DNA of 64,000 nt from NCBI GenBank assembly GCA_018398585.1, contig JAGTTD010000007.1, positions 34,500,911 through 34,564,910 of the forward strand, read 5' to 3'. This document shows, in pieces, positions 1 to 10,863 of the stretch (position 1 is the first letter of the stretch; the number at the start of each line of letters is the position of its first letter). Made by a program: the position numbers and the translations under genes. This stretch comes from Simmondsia chinensis (taxonomy: Eukaryota > Streptophyta > Magnoliopsida > Caryophyllales > Simmondsiaceae). The notes under the pieces are model-generated. The model ran no database searches. It saw only the letters and a list, made by a program, of their open reading frames with translations, and had not been told where the DNA came from.

Positions 1-44
1 GCCCCGTTCCACTCTCAAGAACCCAACCAAAAAATCCCGAAACA
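1..44 (+). repeat. 3' end of the 5' LTR (Tat element)
   Basis: Ends in CCCGAAACA, as does the 3' LTR at 8356. The two copies differ at a few positions (for example CACTCTCAAGA against CACCCTCAAAA), which indicates an old insertion. Confidence 0.85.
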
Positions 45-46
45 AT

Positions 47-63
47 AGGCGCCGTCTATGGGA
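47..63 (+). other. Primer-binding site of the Tat element
   Basis: GGCGCCGTCTATGGGA lies three bases after the LTR end. It resembles the GGCGCCGTCTGTGGGA site usual in Tat elements. The A in place of G creates an ATG at 58, which is probably not the real gag start. Confidence 0.65.
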
Positions 64-84
64 AGGGCAGTACTAACTTTTCCC

Positions 85-1737
85 ATGTCAAACACCAGTC
101 GATCTACCGCTCACGGGGGGTGCCATCACCCCGATTATGTAACGCGAGGCCAGTTTGAACAACTCCAACACCAAATCCACCAGTTCTTCTCACATACACT
201 ACCCAATACCGAATACATGCCCGAGCCTGACCATTCCACCACGGCATCCCCTTGGACGCAAGACATGAGCGGAGCCACCGCCTCTACGCCAAGCGCCAGC
301 CTCACGGAAACCAGAAGGGAATCCAGGGGAACTCCCAGACCGGCCACCTCTTACGTGGTGCCGAGAACTCACTCACTTTTCTCATCCCGGATTTTGTCAG
401 CCCCAGCAGGGAAGGTAAAAGTTCCGAATATCGATTTATTTGATGGAACATAGGATCCTGAAGATCACTTGGCCAGCTTTATGGCCCGGATGTATCTACA
501 GGACGTGGGGGAGGACATTTGGTGCAAATGTTTTCCCGCTACCTTGAAGGGGGTTGCCCAAAACTAGTTCGCCTCCCTTCCAAACTCTTCTGTGGATAGC
601 TTCACGGACCTCTCCGAAAGGTTCGTTCGTCACTTTGTTAGTAATAAGAGGAGGAGGAGGACGGCGGCGCATCTCCTTAAGTTGCAACAGTATGAGACTG
701 AGCCCTTGAGGAGTTATGTGAAACGGTTTACACGGGCCATGATCGACGCCGCCACCTTGTCTGACGAAACGGCCATTACTGCCTTTATTAATGGATTGCA
801 GAACTCCAACTTTAAGTTTGCGTTGGCAAAGGGGCCGCCCCCCACCATCAACGAATTATGGAGAAAGGCCAATAAGTATATTCTGACAGAGGACGTTATG
901 CAGATAACGCCCCGAACCGAAATGACTCAGGTGTCTCCAAGGCCAAGAGATTGCCCAAGGCCGCCCCAGGGTAATGCCCGACAGGTCAGAAAACCGAACG
1001 CGCCTGCCTTCCGAACTTAGAATCAGCAGCCCGCGCCTCGCCAGCTCTTAGAAGTAGAAACGAAGGGACCATCCAAGGGCCAGGACCCCACTCCGCCTGA
1101 TGGTGGTGGGGCGGTCTGGTGTGCATATCACCAAGTTTCTACTCATGACACAGCCAAGTGTTGGGGCTTGGACTTCCGCCTCAAGGAAGCCGAGCGTATC
1201 GGCCAGTGGGAGGAATACGCAGCGTTAAAAAAGATGAAGATTGGAAAGGCCCGAGCCGCAAGTGGTAGCGAAAGAGGTTCCAAGAACGCAGTGGCCAAAG
1301 TCGTCGCCAACGTCACCTCAAAGGTAGCTCCCCCCACATCAGGGGAGAGGACGGAAACTCTAAGTGGGAAAAGGGACGCGTCCCAAGACGCGCCCCGATG
1401 TATTAGCTTCACCACAGAAGACGCCCGAGGTGTGGACGCTCGGCAAGAGGACCCCCTTGTGATTTCAGCCGATATCAACAAACACACGGTGTGTAGAATA
1501 CTGGTGGATCAGGGCAGTTCTGCAGATATCCTGTTTTTGAATTGCTATAACAAAATGGGGATGCCGCTCAATACGCTATCACCCGCACTGTACTCCGTCA
1601 TGGGTTTCACCGAAGCGCCCATCCTGCCCCAGGGCAGGATAACGTTGTCCACCATTTTCAGAAACAAAGAGGAGCGACGGACGGTCAAGATAGGGTTCCT
1701 TGTTATTGGCGCTCCCTCTTCTTACAACGTGATCTGA
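85..1737 (+). pseudogene. gag-protease of the Tat element, with stops
   Basis: One reading frame runs from the likely start at 85 (MSNTSRST...) through a Retrotrans_gag domain at about 590-1000 (SFTDLSERFVRHFV region) to an aspartic protease at about 1440-1735 with LVDQGSSADIL as active-site motif. A cysteine/histidine motif (CAYH...HDTAKCW) near 1120-1160 is the zinc knuckle. The frame is broken by TAG at 451, 565 and 1018 and TGA at 1735. Context suggests these were TGG, TGG, CAG and a sense codon. Gag would form the particle and the protease would cut Gag-Pol. A frameshift between 1737 and 1884 separates it from pol. Confidence 0.85.
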
Positions 1738-1883
1738 GGGAGGCCCTCCCTGAACCGTTTGAAGGCAATAGTTTCTACCTATCATCTGGCAATGAAGTTT
1801 GAATCAGACACCGGGAACGTCATCACAATACGAGGGAGGCTTCGATCTCAGAATATTATCATACCTTTTCCAGCCTGGCAGTC

Positions 1884-4800
1884 ATGATAGCCGAACCACT
1901 TGAACTGGGCTCTCCTCCTGAGGCGCGCCCTTCCCCTCCGCCCTTAGAGAAATATGAGCTGGGACCGGGATGTTACACCTACTTGGGCACCTCCCTCCCT
2001 AAACATCTGGCTGAAGAAATTGGGGAACTCTTGAGGCAATACCGGGACGTTAGCGCTTTTGCTGCCAGTGAAATGCCCAGAATACCATCCGAGGTAATCA
2101 CTCATCAACTCAACGTACGAGATGATAAGACACCCGTTAAACAGCAGAGGCGCAGCTTTTGCACCGAGCGCAATGAGATCATCAAAGCTGAGGTTAAAAG
2201 GCTATCTCAAGCCGGGTTTATACGGGAAGTGTTATACCCCGAATGGTTGGCCAATGTGGTGTTAGTAAAGAAATCTAACGGAAGCTAGAGGATGTGTGTG
2301 GATTTTATAGATCTCAACGAAGCCTGCCCTAAGGACTCTTACCCTCTACCTAAAATAGACAGGTTAGTGGACTCCACGGCGGGCTGCGAGCTATTTAGCT
2401 TCATGGACGCCTTTTCCGGATACCACCAGATTCAACTGCATTCCGCTGACGAAGAAAAAGCAGCTTTCATCACAGCAGAAGGCATGTACTGCTACAAAGT
2501 AATGCCATTTGGGCTTAAAAACGCAGGAGCTACTTACCAAAGGCTGGTTAACAAAGTCTTTGCCCCCCAGGTAGGGCGCAACATGGAGGTCTATGTGGAC
2601 GATATGATAGTTAAGTCGAAGCGTAAGTTGGACCACGTTTCAGATCTGAGAGAAGGTTTGGAGGCCCTTCAGAAGTACCACATGAAGCTGAATCCGGAAA
2701 AGTGTTCGTTTGCCGTACCTAACGGGAAATTCTTGGGCTTCATCGTAAATTCTCGAGGAATCGAGGCAAACCCCAAAAAGGTACAGGCCATACTCGATCT
2801 GAGGCCACCGCGTTGCCCCAAAGATGTACAAAGGCTGGCCGGCTGCATGGCCTCACTCAATCGATTCATCAGCCGAGCTGCGGAAAAGGCTCTGCCATTC
2901 TTTAAAGTGTTACGAGGGAAACGGCCTTTCTCCTGGGATGAGGAATGCACGCGCGCCTTTGAACAACTGAAGCAGCATTTGGCACACCTCCCGGTGATCA
3001 CCTCTCCTGAGCCGGGCGAGAAGCTGAGTCTCTACCTGGCCATCTCAGAAAACGCCACAAGTGCAGTGTTAATCGCTGACCGACAAGGACGGCAACTCCC
3101 GGTATACTTTGTAAGTCAGACCCTCAAAGACCCGGAAAAGAGGTACCCTGCAATCGAAAAAACCGCCTTGGCCCTGGTCACCGCGGCACGTAAGCTACGG
3201 CCCTACTTCCAGTCTCACAATATCATGGTGCTCACCAACCTGCCTCTCAAAAAGCAGCTCTCCAAGTTGGATTGCTCAAGATGCCTGCTCAAGTGGGCTG
3301 TAGAATTCTCTGAATACGATATACACTATCAGCCTCGTAAAGCCATTAAAGCCCAAGCTTTGGCCGATTTCCTAGTAGAATGTGACTTCGAGATTGGGGC
3401 ACCTGGACCGGCAAACCCTCTGGGAAAAATAGCCGCCTGGAAAGTGTTTGTGGATGGGTCTGTAAATTCAGAAGGCCGGGGCGCGGGCATAGTACTAATC
3501 AACCCCGACGGGGAGCAGGTAGAATATGCAATAAGGTTACATTTTTATGCAACTCACAACGAAGTCGAGTACGAAGCACTGCTGCTGGGCATGGACCTGG
3601 CCAGCGCAGCCGGAGCAACTTACCTAGAAGCACGAAGCGACTCGGAATTGGTAGTGAACCAAGTCACGGGCATTTATGGAGTAAAGGAGCCGCACCTCTC
3701 CCAATACTTGGAGCTAGTTAGAGCTAAGGCCTCCGAATTTCAAGGCTTTAACATACAGGGCATTTCTTGGGAAAGCAATCATCGTGCTGACGAACTCAGC
3801 CGCCTAGCTAGTACTGGAGGAAGGGACCTCGATGGGCGCATCCGTATGCACGAATCCCAGGTTAAATATGTGGACAAGCCCACACCCCTAGATATAATGC
3901 AGGTACAGCATGAGACTAATTGGATGCGTCCAATTTTGGACTTCATCCTTCACAACGCGAAACCCTCAGACCAGGTGGAAGCACGAAGGCTGAAAAGGCG
4001 CGCGGTGCATTTTACAGTCATTGGCCAGCAGCTATACAAAAGGTCATTCACGCATCCCTTATTAAAATGTTTAACGCCGGAAGAAGGGGATTACGTCCTA
4101 AGGGAAATCCACGAGGGAATGTGTGGAATCCGCATTGGAAAACGATTAGCCAGGATGGTGCTAAGGGCCGGGTATTTTTGGCCCACCCTGAGAAAGGATG
4201 CTGGCACCCTTGTGCGGAAATGCGACAAATGCCAGAGGTTCGCACCACTCATCCATGCTCCTGCTGCGCCGCTACAACCCATCGTTGACCCCATACCTTT
4301 CGATCAACGGGGAATGGACATCCTGGGACCTTTCCCCTTAGCCAGCAGACAGAGAAAATTCTTGATCGTCGCCGTAGATTATTTCAGCAAGTGGGTGGAG
4401 GCCGAGGCGGTGGCTCGAATCACAGACAGCGCAACACGGTAATTTCTCTGGAAGAACATTATAACACATTTTGGAATCCCTAGAGCCATTATCACTGACA
4501 ACGGAATGCAGTTCGCTTCACCACGATTCCGAGCATACTGCCAACGCATGAACATCGCTCTTCATTTTACCGCCTTTGCATATCCTCAGAGCAACGGGCA
4601 ATCGGAATCGGAGAACAACCAGATACTGAACGGGCTTCGAAGAAGGCTGGATGAAGCTAAGGGAAGATGGGTGGAAGAATTGCCCAGTGTACTATGGGCA
4701 CACCGGACGGTCTACCGTGCGGCTACAGGGGAAACCCCGTTCATGCTAACTTACGGGGCCGAGGCCGTGATCCCAGTAGAGGTGAGAGAACCCAGTTGCC

Positions 4801-5153
4801 GCATACAGCATTATAATTGTTTGCGCAATGAAGATCAGCGAAGGTGCGTTCTGGACTTAGTAGACGAGGTTAGGGAGGATGCCCTTCTTCGAATTGTTCC
4901 CCAAAAGCAACGAATGTCTCAATACTACAATAAGCATCTAAGGACGAGAAGTTTAGAGGTAGGGGACTTAGCCCTACGACGGGCAAATACCCCTGCCCAA
5001 GGGGTCGGAACTGGCAAGGTTGCTGCAAATTGGGAAGGGCCCTACGGTGTGGTTCAGAAGCTAGGAGAAGGAAGTTACAAACTAGAACGCCTAGACGGTT
5101 CCTCGGTGCCCCGAGTATGGAATATCAAGAATCTTAAAAGGTACTACGTTTAG
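1884..5153 (+). pseudogene. pol (RT, RNase H, archaeal-type RNase H, integrase) of the Tat element
   Basis: A nearly continuous frame with only two stops: TAG at 2286 (before RMCVDF, expected TGG) and TAA at 4440 (expected CAA). Reverse transcriptase spans about 2150-2850, with the catalytic YVDD box at 2592-2603. The classical RNase H follows at about 2940-3380. A second RNase H of archaeal type (FVDGSVNSEGRG ... HNEVEYEAL ... SDSELVVNQ ... NHRADELSR) lies at about 3440-3830. Integrase follows, with the CDKC half of its zinc finger near 4220, the first Asp in MDILGPF at about 4316, DNG at 4498 and a Glu in SESENNQ near 4610. The second His of the integrase zinc finger (usually GNH) is missing: GIRIGKR is read instead. 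The frame ends with TAG at 5151. Confidence 0.9.
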
Positions 5154-5586
5154 GTAGGTAATTCCGGTAATAAGTATGTAAAATATCAAATGTGTACTGA
5201 TGTTGTGTAAGTTATATTTTAGGGAACCTGGGGCGGTACCCCCAATACATAAATAAACGATGCTTCCTTAGAGATGGTGTCAATATCATTGATAGGAAGC
5301 CAAGTTAAACAAAAGGAAGTACGTACATATATATATATAAGGCAATATACAACAAAATGCCATTGTTCTTGCTAAAATATACATTCGACAAGGCTACAGG
5401 CGAACTATCGCCTCTAAACACTACTACATATAAGTAAATACATTGGCCAAAAAATAATGGGGGGCACGACAAAAAGAGGTATTCTCCCCCCCCCCCCCCC
5501 CCCCCCCGACTCTCTCTTCACATATGCAAGAAGAAATAGGAGAAAGTGGGCGTATAATTAACACAAAAAAAAAGAGAAGGAGAGGC
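5154..5586 (+). other. Non-coding spacer between pol and the antisense gene
   Basis: Contains a short (TA)n run near 5330 and a poly-C tract of about 20 bases at 5487-5507. No open frame with recognisable content on either strand. Confidence 0.6.
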
Positions 5587-7868
5587 CTAACTACCGCCTG
5601 CACCTCCTCGGGAGCGGACGATGTCCTGGCGGAGCTGGTCCGCCAACGCTGAAGGGCGTCTCTACTAAGCTGAGGATAAAGACGTGATAAGCGTCGAGCG
5701 AGGGTCGATAGGCCTGAGGCGAAGCCCTCCCAGTAATGGCCGCTCGTTAAGGAACGGAACTCAGGGCTCTCTTTAAAGCGAGAGACCGCCTCTGCAGCCT
5801 CGGTCTGAGCGTGCTGAGCTTCGATTAGGATTTCCTCTGAACGCGCTCACTGAGAAGACAACTCCTCCCTCAACCTTTGGGCCTCTGCATCCGACACTTC
5901 CTTCTCCCTTTTCATCCTTTCCGCGAGATCGGCTTGTCCCAGTCTTTCCCTCTCGGATCTCTCGGAGGTCCCTACCGCCTTCTTTTTCTCTTCTAGTAAT
6001 AGAGATAATTCCCGCGCAGTAGCTTCTTGCTCGAGAAGCCACCCCGAGACCAGGGCAGCAGAAAGGGAACTAACCTGAAAGGCAAAACACCAAAGTATGT
6101 GGTTAATATAATAACAACTTAAAAGTATAACATATACTTGTTACATGGGCGACGTAATCGACTGCCGTGTCCCGGGTCACGACCTGAGGACCCCCAGACG
6201 GAAGAGCCGGTGAGACCACACGTAGGATGTCGTTGAGGAGCTGGTAAGGAAAGGGACGGGTAGAACACTCAGGCGTTGCTCCATCGTCAGTAGAAGCTCT
6301 GTCTTCCTTAGGGATCTCCCCTTGTGGCTCAGGAGGGACGTCAGCGGGGGTCTCCGAAGCTGATGAATCAACACGGAAGGAGGGGAGAAGACTGTCCTCT
6401 ACCTGTATGCCGGGGCGGACGTCCGCCACCGCTTCCTGCAGCAATTCTGGCGGCTGAGGCGAGATCCTGGTAGAACCTCCTCTCTGGGGTGGGGACGCTA
6501 ACCCTGCTGTCTCTACTAAGGGGGTCTCTCACACCTCGACTGGCACCTCTAAGGGCCCTCTCCCTTCCCCCCTTCCTTCGGGCGGTGGACCCACCTCTAC
6601 CCCTTGCAGAGAGGCGCCTAACGGTATGGCGGGAGGAGCTTCAGCCACGATAACCTCAGCCTCAGCCACGGTAGTCCCAGGGACAGCCATGGTAACGATT
6701 GGCGTAGTCCTGGGTTCCCCTTCCACAACAACCGCGGTTATCGGAACCGCCTCAGAACGGGGTACGGCTGAGGTTCCCCTGTCACCTTGCTGAGATACAG
6801 AGGTAGGTAGCCCCCTACCACTTGAAGGTGAAGAGGATCTCTCAGCAGCAGGAGACGCTTGCAATATAGGCATCTCAAGAGCGACCCCAGATGGATGAGG
6901 CAGTTCCAAGTCACCGCCTGGTGCAGGAGCCTCTGCTCGGGACTTCCTTGATCGAGTGACCTTCTTGGGAGGTCCTTCTCCTTCTTCGGTGACCACCCTT
7001 TTACCCCTTCTAGTGGCTCTTTCACCCTTACTCTCATCCTTCTCTCTCCTCTTCCTTTGCCCCTCACGACAGGATTCGGTGAAGGCCAAAATGTCTATAT
7101 CGGCCTTTGATCCTGAAAAGAAACAGTTAAGCAGCCAAGGTAAAATTATTAAATCACAAATAGCTCTAATAAAAACTTAGCCTTCCCAAAGAATTACTCA
7201 CCACTAACTGGTTGGGCACACAAGCCTGCCCGGATCAACACTTTCTCCTGTCATAATACCTCCTTGGTAGCTAGGTACCGCGATCCTAAATCCCTCTCAA
7301 AATACCGAACCACCTCTCTATCTAAGGTAGACAGTTCATCCTCCGAGGGGATACTATACTTGTTCAACGAAGTCCAATAATGAGGGATGCCTAAAGAACT
7401 AGGAGGTCGGACCCAAACAAACCTATTTTGCCAAAAATTTACCTTCGAGGGATTAAGCTCCACAAATTTAACCCCGCTTTTTCCCTCGAAACTAACGACA
7501 CCCTTAGCTTGTTTGGCCCTAAATAAATAATTGAAGCAACGGGTGGAATGGGTCAGACCGGCCACATAACAAGTAAGGAGGTAGCCGTAAATATTACGAA
7601 AACCATTGGGGGTGACCTGACCAGGGCACACGGAATATTGCCTAAAACCCCACTCCAGGATAGGCGGCAGGGGGAAGCGTAAGCCGGCCTCCAAAGCATC
7701 TACGCTAATGGCAAATAATTCAAGAGAGCGAGGGTATAAAATGTTGTCGCTCTCTCGGGGGCCGATAACTTCGTAGCCGTTTGGGAAAAAATATTTTTTG
7801 CGAAATTTTCTCATCCCTTCTACCGTGGCCAATGACGATACGAGGTTTCCCAAGGGAAGAGCCGCGAC
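5587..7868 (-). pseudogene. Antisense ORF of the Tat element, with PF04195-like ('putative gypsy type transposon') domain
   Basis: Read leftwards, 7868-7251 encodes a globular domain (KYFFPNGYEVIGPRES ... LYPRSLELFAISVDAL ... NPSKVNFWQNRFVW). I recognise it as the plant domain annotated as putative gypsy-type transposon (PF04195). It is followed by a low-complexity basic and Pro/Ser-rich segment (7089-6529) and a charged coiled-coil segment (6060-5640), ending at a stop at 5589-5587. An in-frame TGA sits near 5848, and a one-base frameshift near 5650 precedes the final ALADQLRQDIVRSR. The gaps between the open segments may be introns or decay. Antisense ORFs at this position are known from Tat elements, but their function is unknown. 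The open frame continues into the 3' LTR up to an ATG at 8120 because the LTR repeat unit is 17 codons long. Confidence 0.65.
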
Positions 7869-7884
7869 TGTATCGGGATACTGA

Positions 7885-8145
7885 GCCACTACCCCGCCTC
7901 CCAACATAACCGCCACCAGGCGGTACAGGGCCCGGGAGCCACTACCGCCTCCCAACATAACCGCCACCAGGCGGTACAGGACCCAAGAGCCACTACAGCC
8001 TCCCAACATAACCGCCCCCAGGCGGTACAGGGCCCGGGAACCACTACTGCCTCCCAACATAACCGCCACCAGGCGGTACAGGGCCCGGGAGCCACTACCG
8101 CCTCCCAACATAGCCGCCATCAGGCAACACGGGGCCTAGGGGCCC
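7885..8145 (+). repeat. 51-bp tandem repeat, about five units, in LTR U3
   Basis: Units start at 7885, 7938, 7989, 8040 and 8091. The first is 53 bp, the next three 51 bp, and the last diverges. Each contains the small palindrome ACCGCC-ACCA-GGCGGT. Because 51 is divisible by three, the opposite strand stays open as a 17-residue peptide repeat. Confidence 0.9.
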
Positions 8146-8268
8146 TTGCCGCCTCCTTAAACACCCCACCTAGGTAACCTCACCTCTAAAAATCATCAAT
8201 GCACCCATTGGCTGAAGAGGCAGGTGGTACCCAACCCCCATTACTTGCTACCGAAGCATTCCTTCCCC

Positions 8269-8280
8269 TATAAATAAAGG
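8269..8280 (+). promoter_or_regulatory. TATA box of the Tat LTR
   Basis: TATAAATAAAGG, 77 bases before the LTR end, as expected for an LTR pol II promoter. Confidence 0.65.
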
Positions 8281-8356
8281 AAGGGACCTCACAAGATAGA
8301 TAAGGAACTTGAGCCCCGTTCCACCCTCAAAAACCCAACCAAAAAATCCCGAAACA

Positions 8357-8758
8357 ATATGGCACATATATTAGTAGGTATTATGACTTAAAATAAATTA
8401 TTCGATACGTATTTAAGCTAGTTCAAGCACCTCAATAACTGGAGAAGGATCTCAACGATCATATTTGGGATAGAACCCCACAATATTGGGACCATTCTGA
8501 TTCACTTCATGTTATTTTTTGTAATATTTACAATGAATGTGAGGGAAATAAATGTATTCTTTTCAGCTTTTCATGCATTCGTTGCGCTAACTTAAGTAAT
8601 TGAAAAAAAAAATGTCTAATTATACTTTGTTGTATTTTGAGTTCTTTGCTGGTGACACGGTGGCAATTCCATAACTAAATGTAACTTGAGGGGCTATTTT
8701 GTTCTTAATTTGAATTCGGAATATGTTCGGACATTGTTCATATTTCACCTGCCTGTAT
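8357..8758. other. Intergenic DNA, nothing recognised
   Basis: AT-rich unique-looking sequence between the Tat element and the RTE LINE. No gene or repeat boundary was seen. Confidence 0.5.
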
Positions 8759-8771
8759 CACGTGATTTACT

Positions 8772-9744
8772 ATGTCAAGATTGGATCAGAGACTATATCG
8801 AGAAAGGAGAGTTTTAGATATTTGGGTTTCATAGTACAGCAGAACGGCGAAGTTGATGAAGATGTCTACAACCAGATTAAAGTAGGATCCCATAAATGGA
8901 GGATGGCCTCCGCGGTACTTTGTGATCGGAAGTTCCCATTAAAGCTAAAGAGAAAATAATATAAGACGGTAGTGAGACCAACAATGTCATGCGGAGCTGA
9001 GTGTTGGCCAATAAAAGAACGTCATACACCAAAGATGAAGATGGTAGAGATGAGGATGCTGCGGTGGATGTAGGGCACATAAGGAAGGACAGGATCAAGA
9101 ACAACTTCATAAGAAGAAAATTGGGTGTGGCCTCGATCGAGGATAAATTAAGGGAGCAATGTTTGAGGTGGTTTCGTCATGTCAGGAGGAGACCAACCAC
9201 TGCTCCAGTCAGGAGATGCGAACAGCCCCATACTACGATAGGCAGGAGAGGGAGAGGCAAGTCAAAGAAGAGATGGTTGGAGATGATCTGACAAGACCTC
9301 GCCCACCTAAACCTATGGGAGGAGGAGATGGCCTTAGATAGAGCTAAGTGGAGGGGTAGCACAAGGGTAACCGATGTAACGGCTTAGAGAAGGGGTGTTT
9401 ATTATTGCTAACGCTAGTGTTTCTAGGCGTATATAACTTCCTCTTTGGGTGCTCTTATTTGTTTATCTGCCTACTTGACTTCACTTGTCTTGTAGTTGCC
9501 TTCCATTGTATTTTGCATCTTAATGATTGCCTTGTGTTATGTACGGCTCTTATGTTATGTTGCTCTCATGCTGCCATGCTTCTCAGGTTAGGGATCCTCA
9601 GACACAGCCTCCTGTCGGGATAGTACCCTGAAGGGGGAAGGCTGCGTACATCCACTCCCCCCCCTCCCCCCCCCCCCCCCCCCCCCCGCGACCCTGCTTA
9701 GGTGGAAGCTCTTGGGGCATTGTGATTGTTGTTGTTGTTGTTGG
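8772..9744 (+). mobile_element. 5'-truncated RTE-clade LINE with 13-bp target duplication
   Basis: Flanked by CACGTGATTTACT at 8759-8771 and 9745-9757, a target-site duplication. The coding part (8772-9340) is the C-terminal end of an RTE-type reverse transcriptase protein: SFRYLGFIVQQNGEVDED, then HKWRMASAVLCDRKFPLKLK, then RKDRIKNNFI and LRWFRHVRRRP in shifted frames. It is broken by a stop at 8957 and at least one further frame change. A non-coding tail of about 350 bases follows, containing GGGGGAAGGCTGCGTACATCC, a poly-C tract (about 9658-9687) and a terminal (TTG)n repeat. The same tail occurs in the 5S-headed SINEs in this window. Confidence 0.88.
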
Positions 9745-9757
9745 CACGTGATTTACT

Positions 9758-10411
9758 GCCCATGGCCCTGATCTTTGCCGGAGCCTGCAACTTTTGGCTA
9801 GCGCTCCGTTTCATTTTCATTGTGCCACGCCTTATGAACTTGACAGCTTGGCTTGGACACTTTTCAACATCTTACTGTCTTCGTTTGTGTTTCTTTTGAG
9901 TGTTTTATCACCGTTGTTGCGATGAGGAAATAACGATCAATCGCATCTAGCGTTTTGAGACAGATTGAGGGGGAACAACTATGGTTGGTATGATGAGAGA
10001 AATGGTTGGCTTTGCTTTTCACTGTTCATTCTCCTTTTTTGTCTTCCCTGTTTCCCCATTACCCTCCGAACCCTAACCTAGCCTGTCACTCCTATTCTTT
10101 GTTTCGGTTGTAATTTTTACATCGAGCTTGTAGTCTTTGTTTCGAAAATTCAATAAGTGTCACTTCCTCTATACGGTAATTCTACTAATTTTGCAATATA
10201 GAACTATAAGTTATAGGTTATTATCAATTAAGTATGATTTAATTAGAATTCTAAACGTTTTTGTTATTTATTCTATTATGTATTTCTTTCATGCAATTTT
10301 GTGTGTATATTTAAAACAACCCTAGTCTTTATGACACCATCGTCGACCTCTTCCACCTTTATTTCCTATCTACTCTCTTTATTTTTGACGCAAACATACA
10401 ATATCGTGGCA
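9758..10411. other. Upstream region of the prolamin-like gene
   Basis: No gene recognised. The last 100 bases before the ATG at 10412 include ATATTTAAAA near 10307, a possible TATA-like element. Confidence 0.35.
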
Positions 10412-10752
10412 ATGAAGACGTTTGTATTTAAAATTTTTGTTGTGCTTGTTGTGTTGTTGGCCGCATGTAAACTTGTAAGATCTAAAGAAATCCTTCCACC
10501 AATGTTAAGTGAGGACATAACTCCGGGACATATAAAAGAATGTTGGAGCATACTGTCAGTTAATTGTGCAGAAGCAATATTCAACCATGTGTTCAAGGAA
10601 AGAAGTCATAAATTCATCCATGCAAAGTGCTGCAAGCAATGTTAAGGATAGGAAAGAAATGTTATGATGACTTGACTGCATGGGTTCTAAAAATCGAGGA
10701 TTACGAAGAGAAGGTACAAGAAATCATCCAGAAAAAGGAAAAAATTTGGTAG
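10412..10752 (+). pseudogene. Small secreted prolamin-like (ECA1-type) protein, frameshifted
   Basis: Starts MKTFVFKIFVVLVVLLAACK, a clear signal peptide, followed by a short basic/Pro segment and the cysteine pattern ECWSILSVNC ... KCCKQ ... GKKC. This spacing (C-x8-C, CC pair, C) fits the plant prolamin-like family (PF05617) of egg-cell-secreted and other reproductive small proteins. The first frame stops at 10643-10645. A one-base shift at about 10639 continues as LRIGKKCYDDLTAW to a TAG at 10750-10752, which gives about 113 residues. The second half resembles the tail of the related copy at 23811-25394, so the shift is more likely a mutation or sequencing error than the true end. The family call comes from the cysteine pattern only. 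Confidence 0.6.
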
Positions 10753-10863
10753 TCATGTAACTCGCTAGTTTAATTTGTCAACCGTAAAAATACACAAATA
10801 ATTTTATCTTTATATTGCGAGTACAATTAGTAATTATATTACAAATATATGCATAATTTAAAT

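Larger units (their letters stand above)
1..8356 (+). mobile_element. Tat-lineage Ty3/Gypsy LTR retrotransposon, 5' LTR cut by window edge
   Basis: The first 44 bases match the last 45 or so bases of a copy at 8312-8356, so they are the two LTR ends of one element. Between them lie, in order, a primer-binding site, gag, protease, reverse transcriptase, RNase H, a second (archaeal-type) RNase H, integrase, a non-coding stretch, an antisense gene and the 3' LTR. A second RNase H and an antisense ORF between integrase and the 3' LTR are known hallmarks of the Tat lineage (Ogre/Retand/Grande type). All genes carry stops or frameshifts, so this copy is dead. The left target duplication lies outside the window. 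Confidence 0.9.
7869..8356 (+). repeat. 3' LTR of the Tat element (488 bp)
   Basis: Begins TGTATCGGG and ends CCCGAAACA. The ends are inverted repeats in 8 of 9 positions. The end matches the LTR fragment at 1-44. It contains a tandem repeat in U3 and a TATA box at 8269. A purine-rich stretch (AAGGGAAGAG) lies just upstream, at 7852. The start is inferred from the terminal inverted repeat, because the full 5' LTR is not in the window. Confidence 0.75.

Noticed and set aside
5487..5507. Poly-C tracts (also 9658-9687) as structural elements
   Set aside because: Simple homopolymers inside transposons, prone to assembly length error; no partner strand structure supported.
6956..7180. Plus-strand frame opposite the Tat antisense gene
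   Set aside because: It is the shadow of the basic low-complexity segment on the other strand; Leu/Ser-rich with no motif.
7251..8120. Start of the antisense gene at the ATG at 8120
   Set aside because: The first 85 residues are the translated LTR tandem repeat. Domain similarity begins only left of about 7868, so the true start is uncertain.
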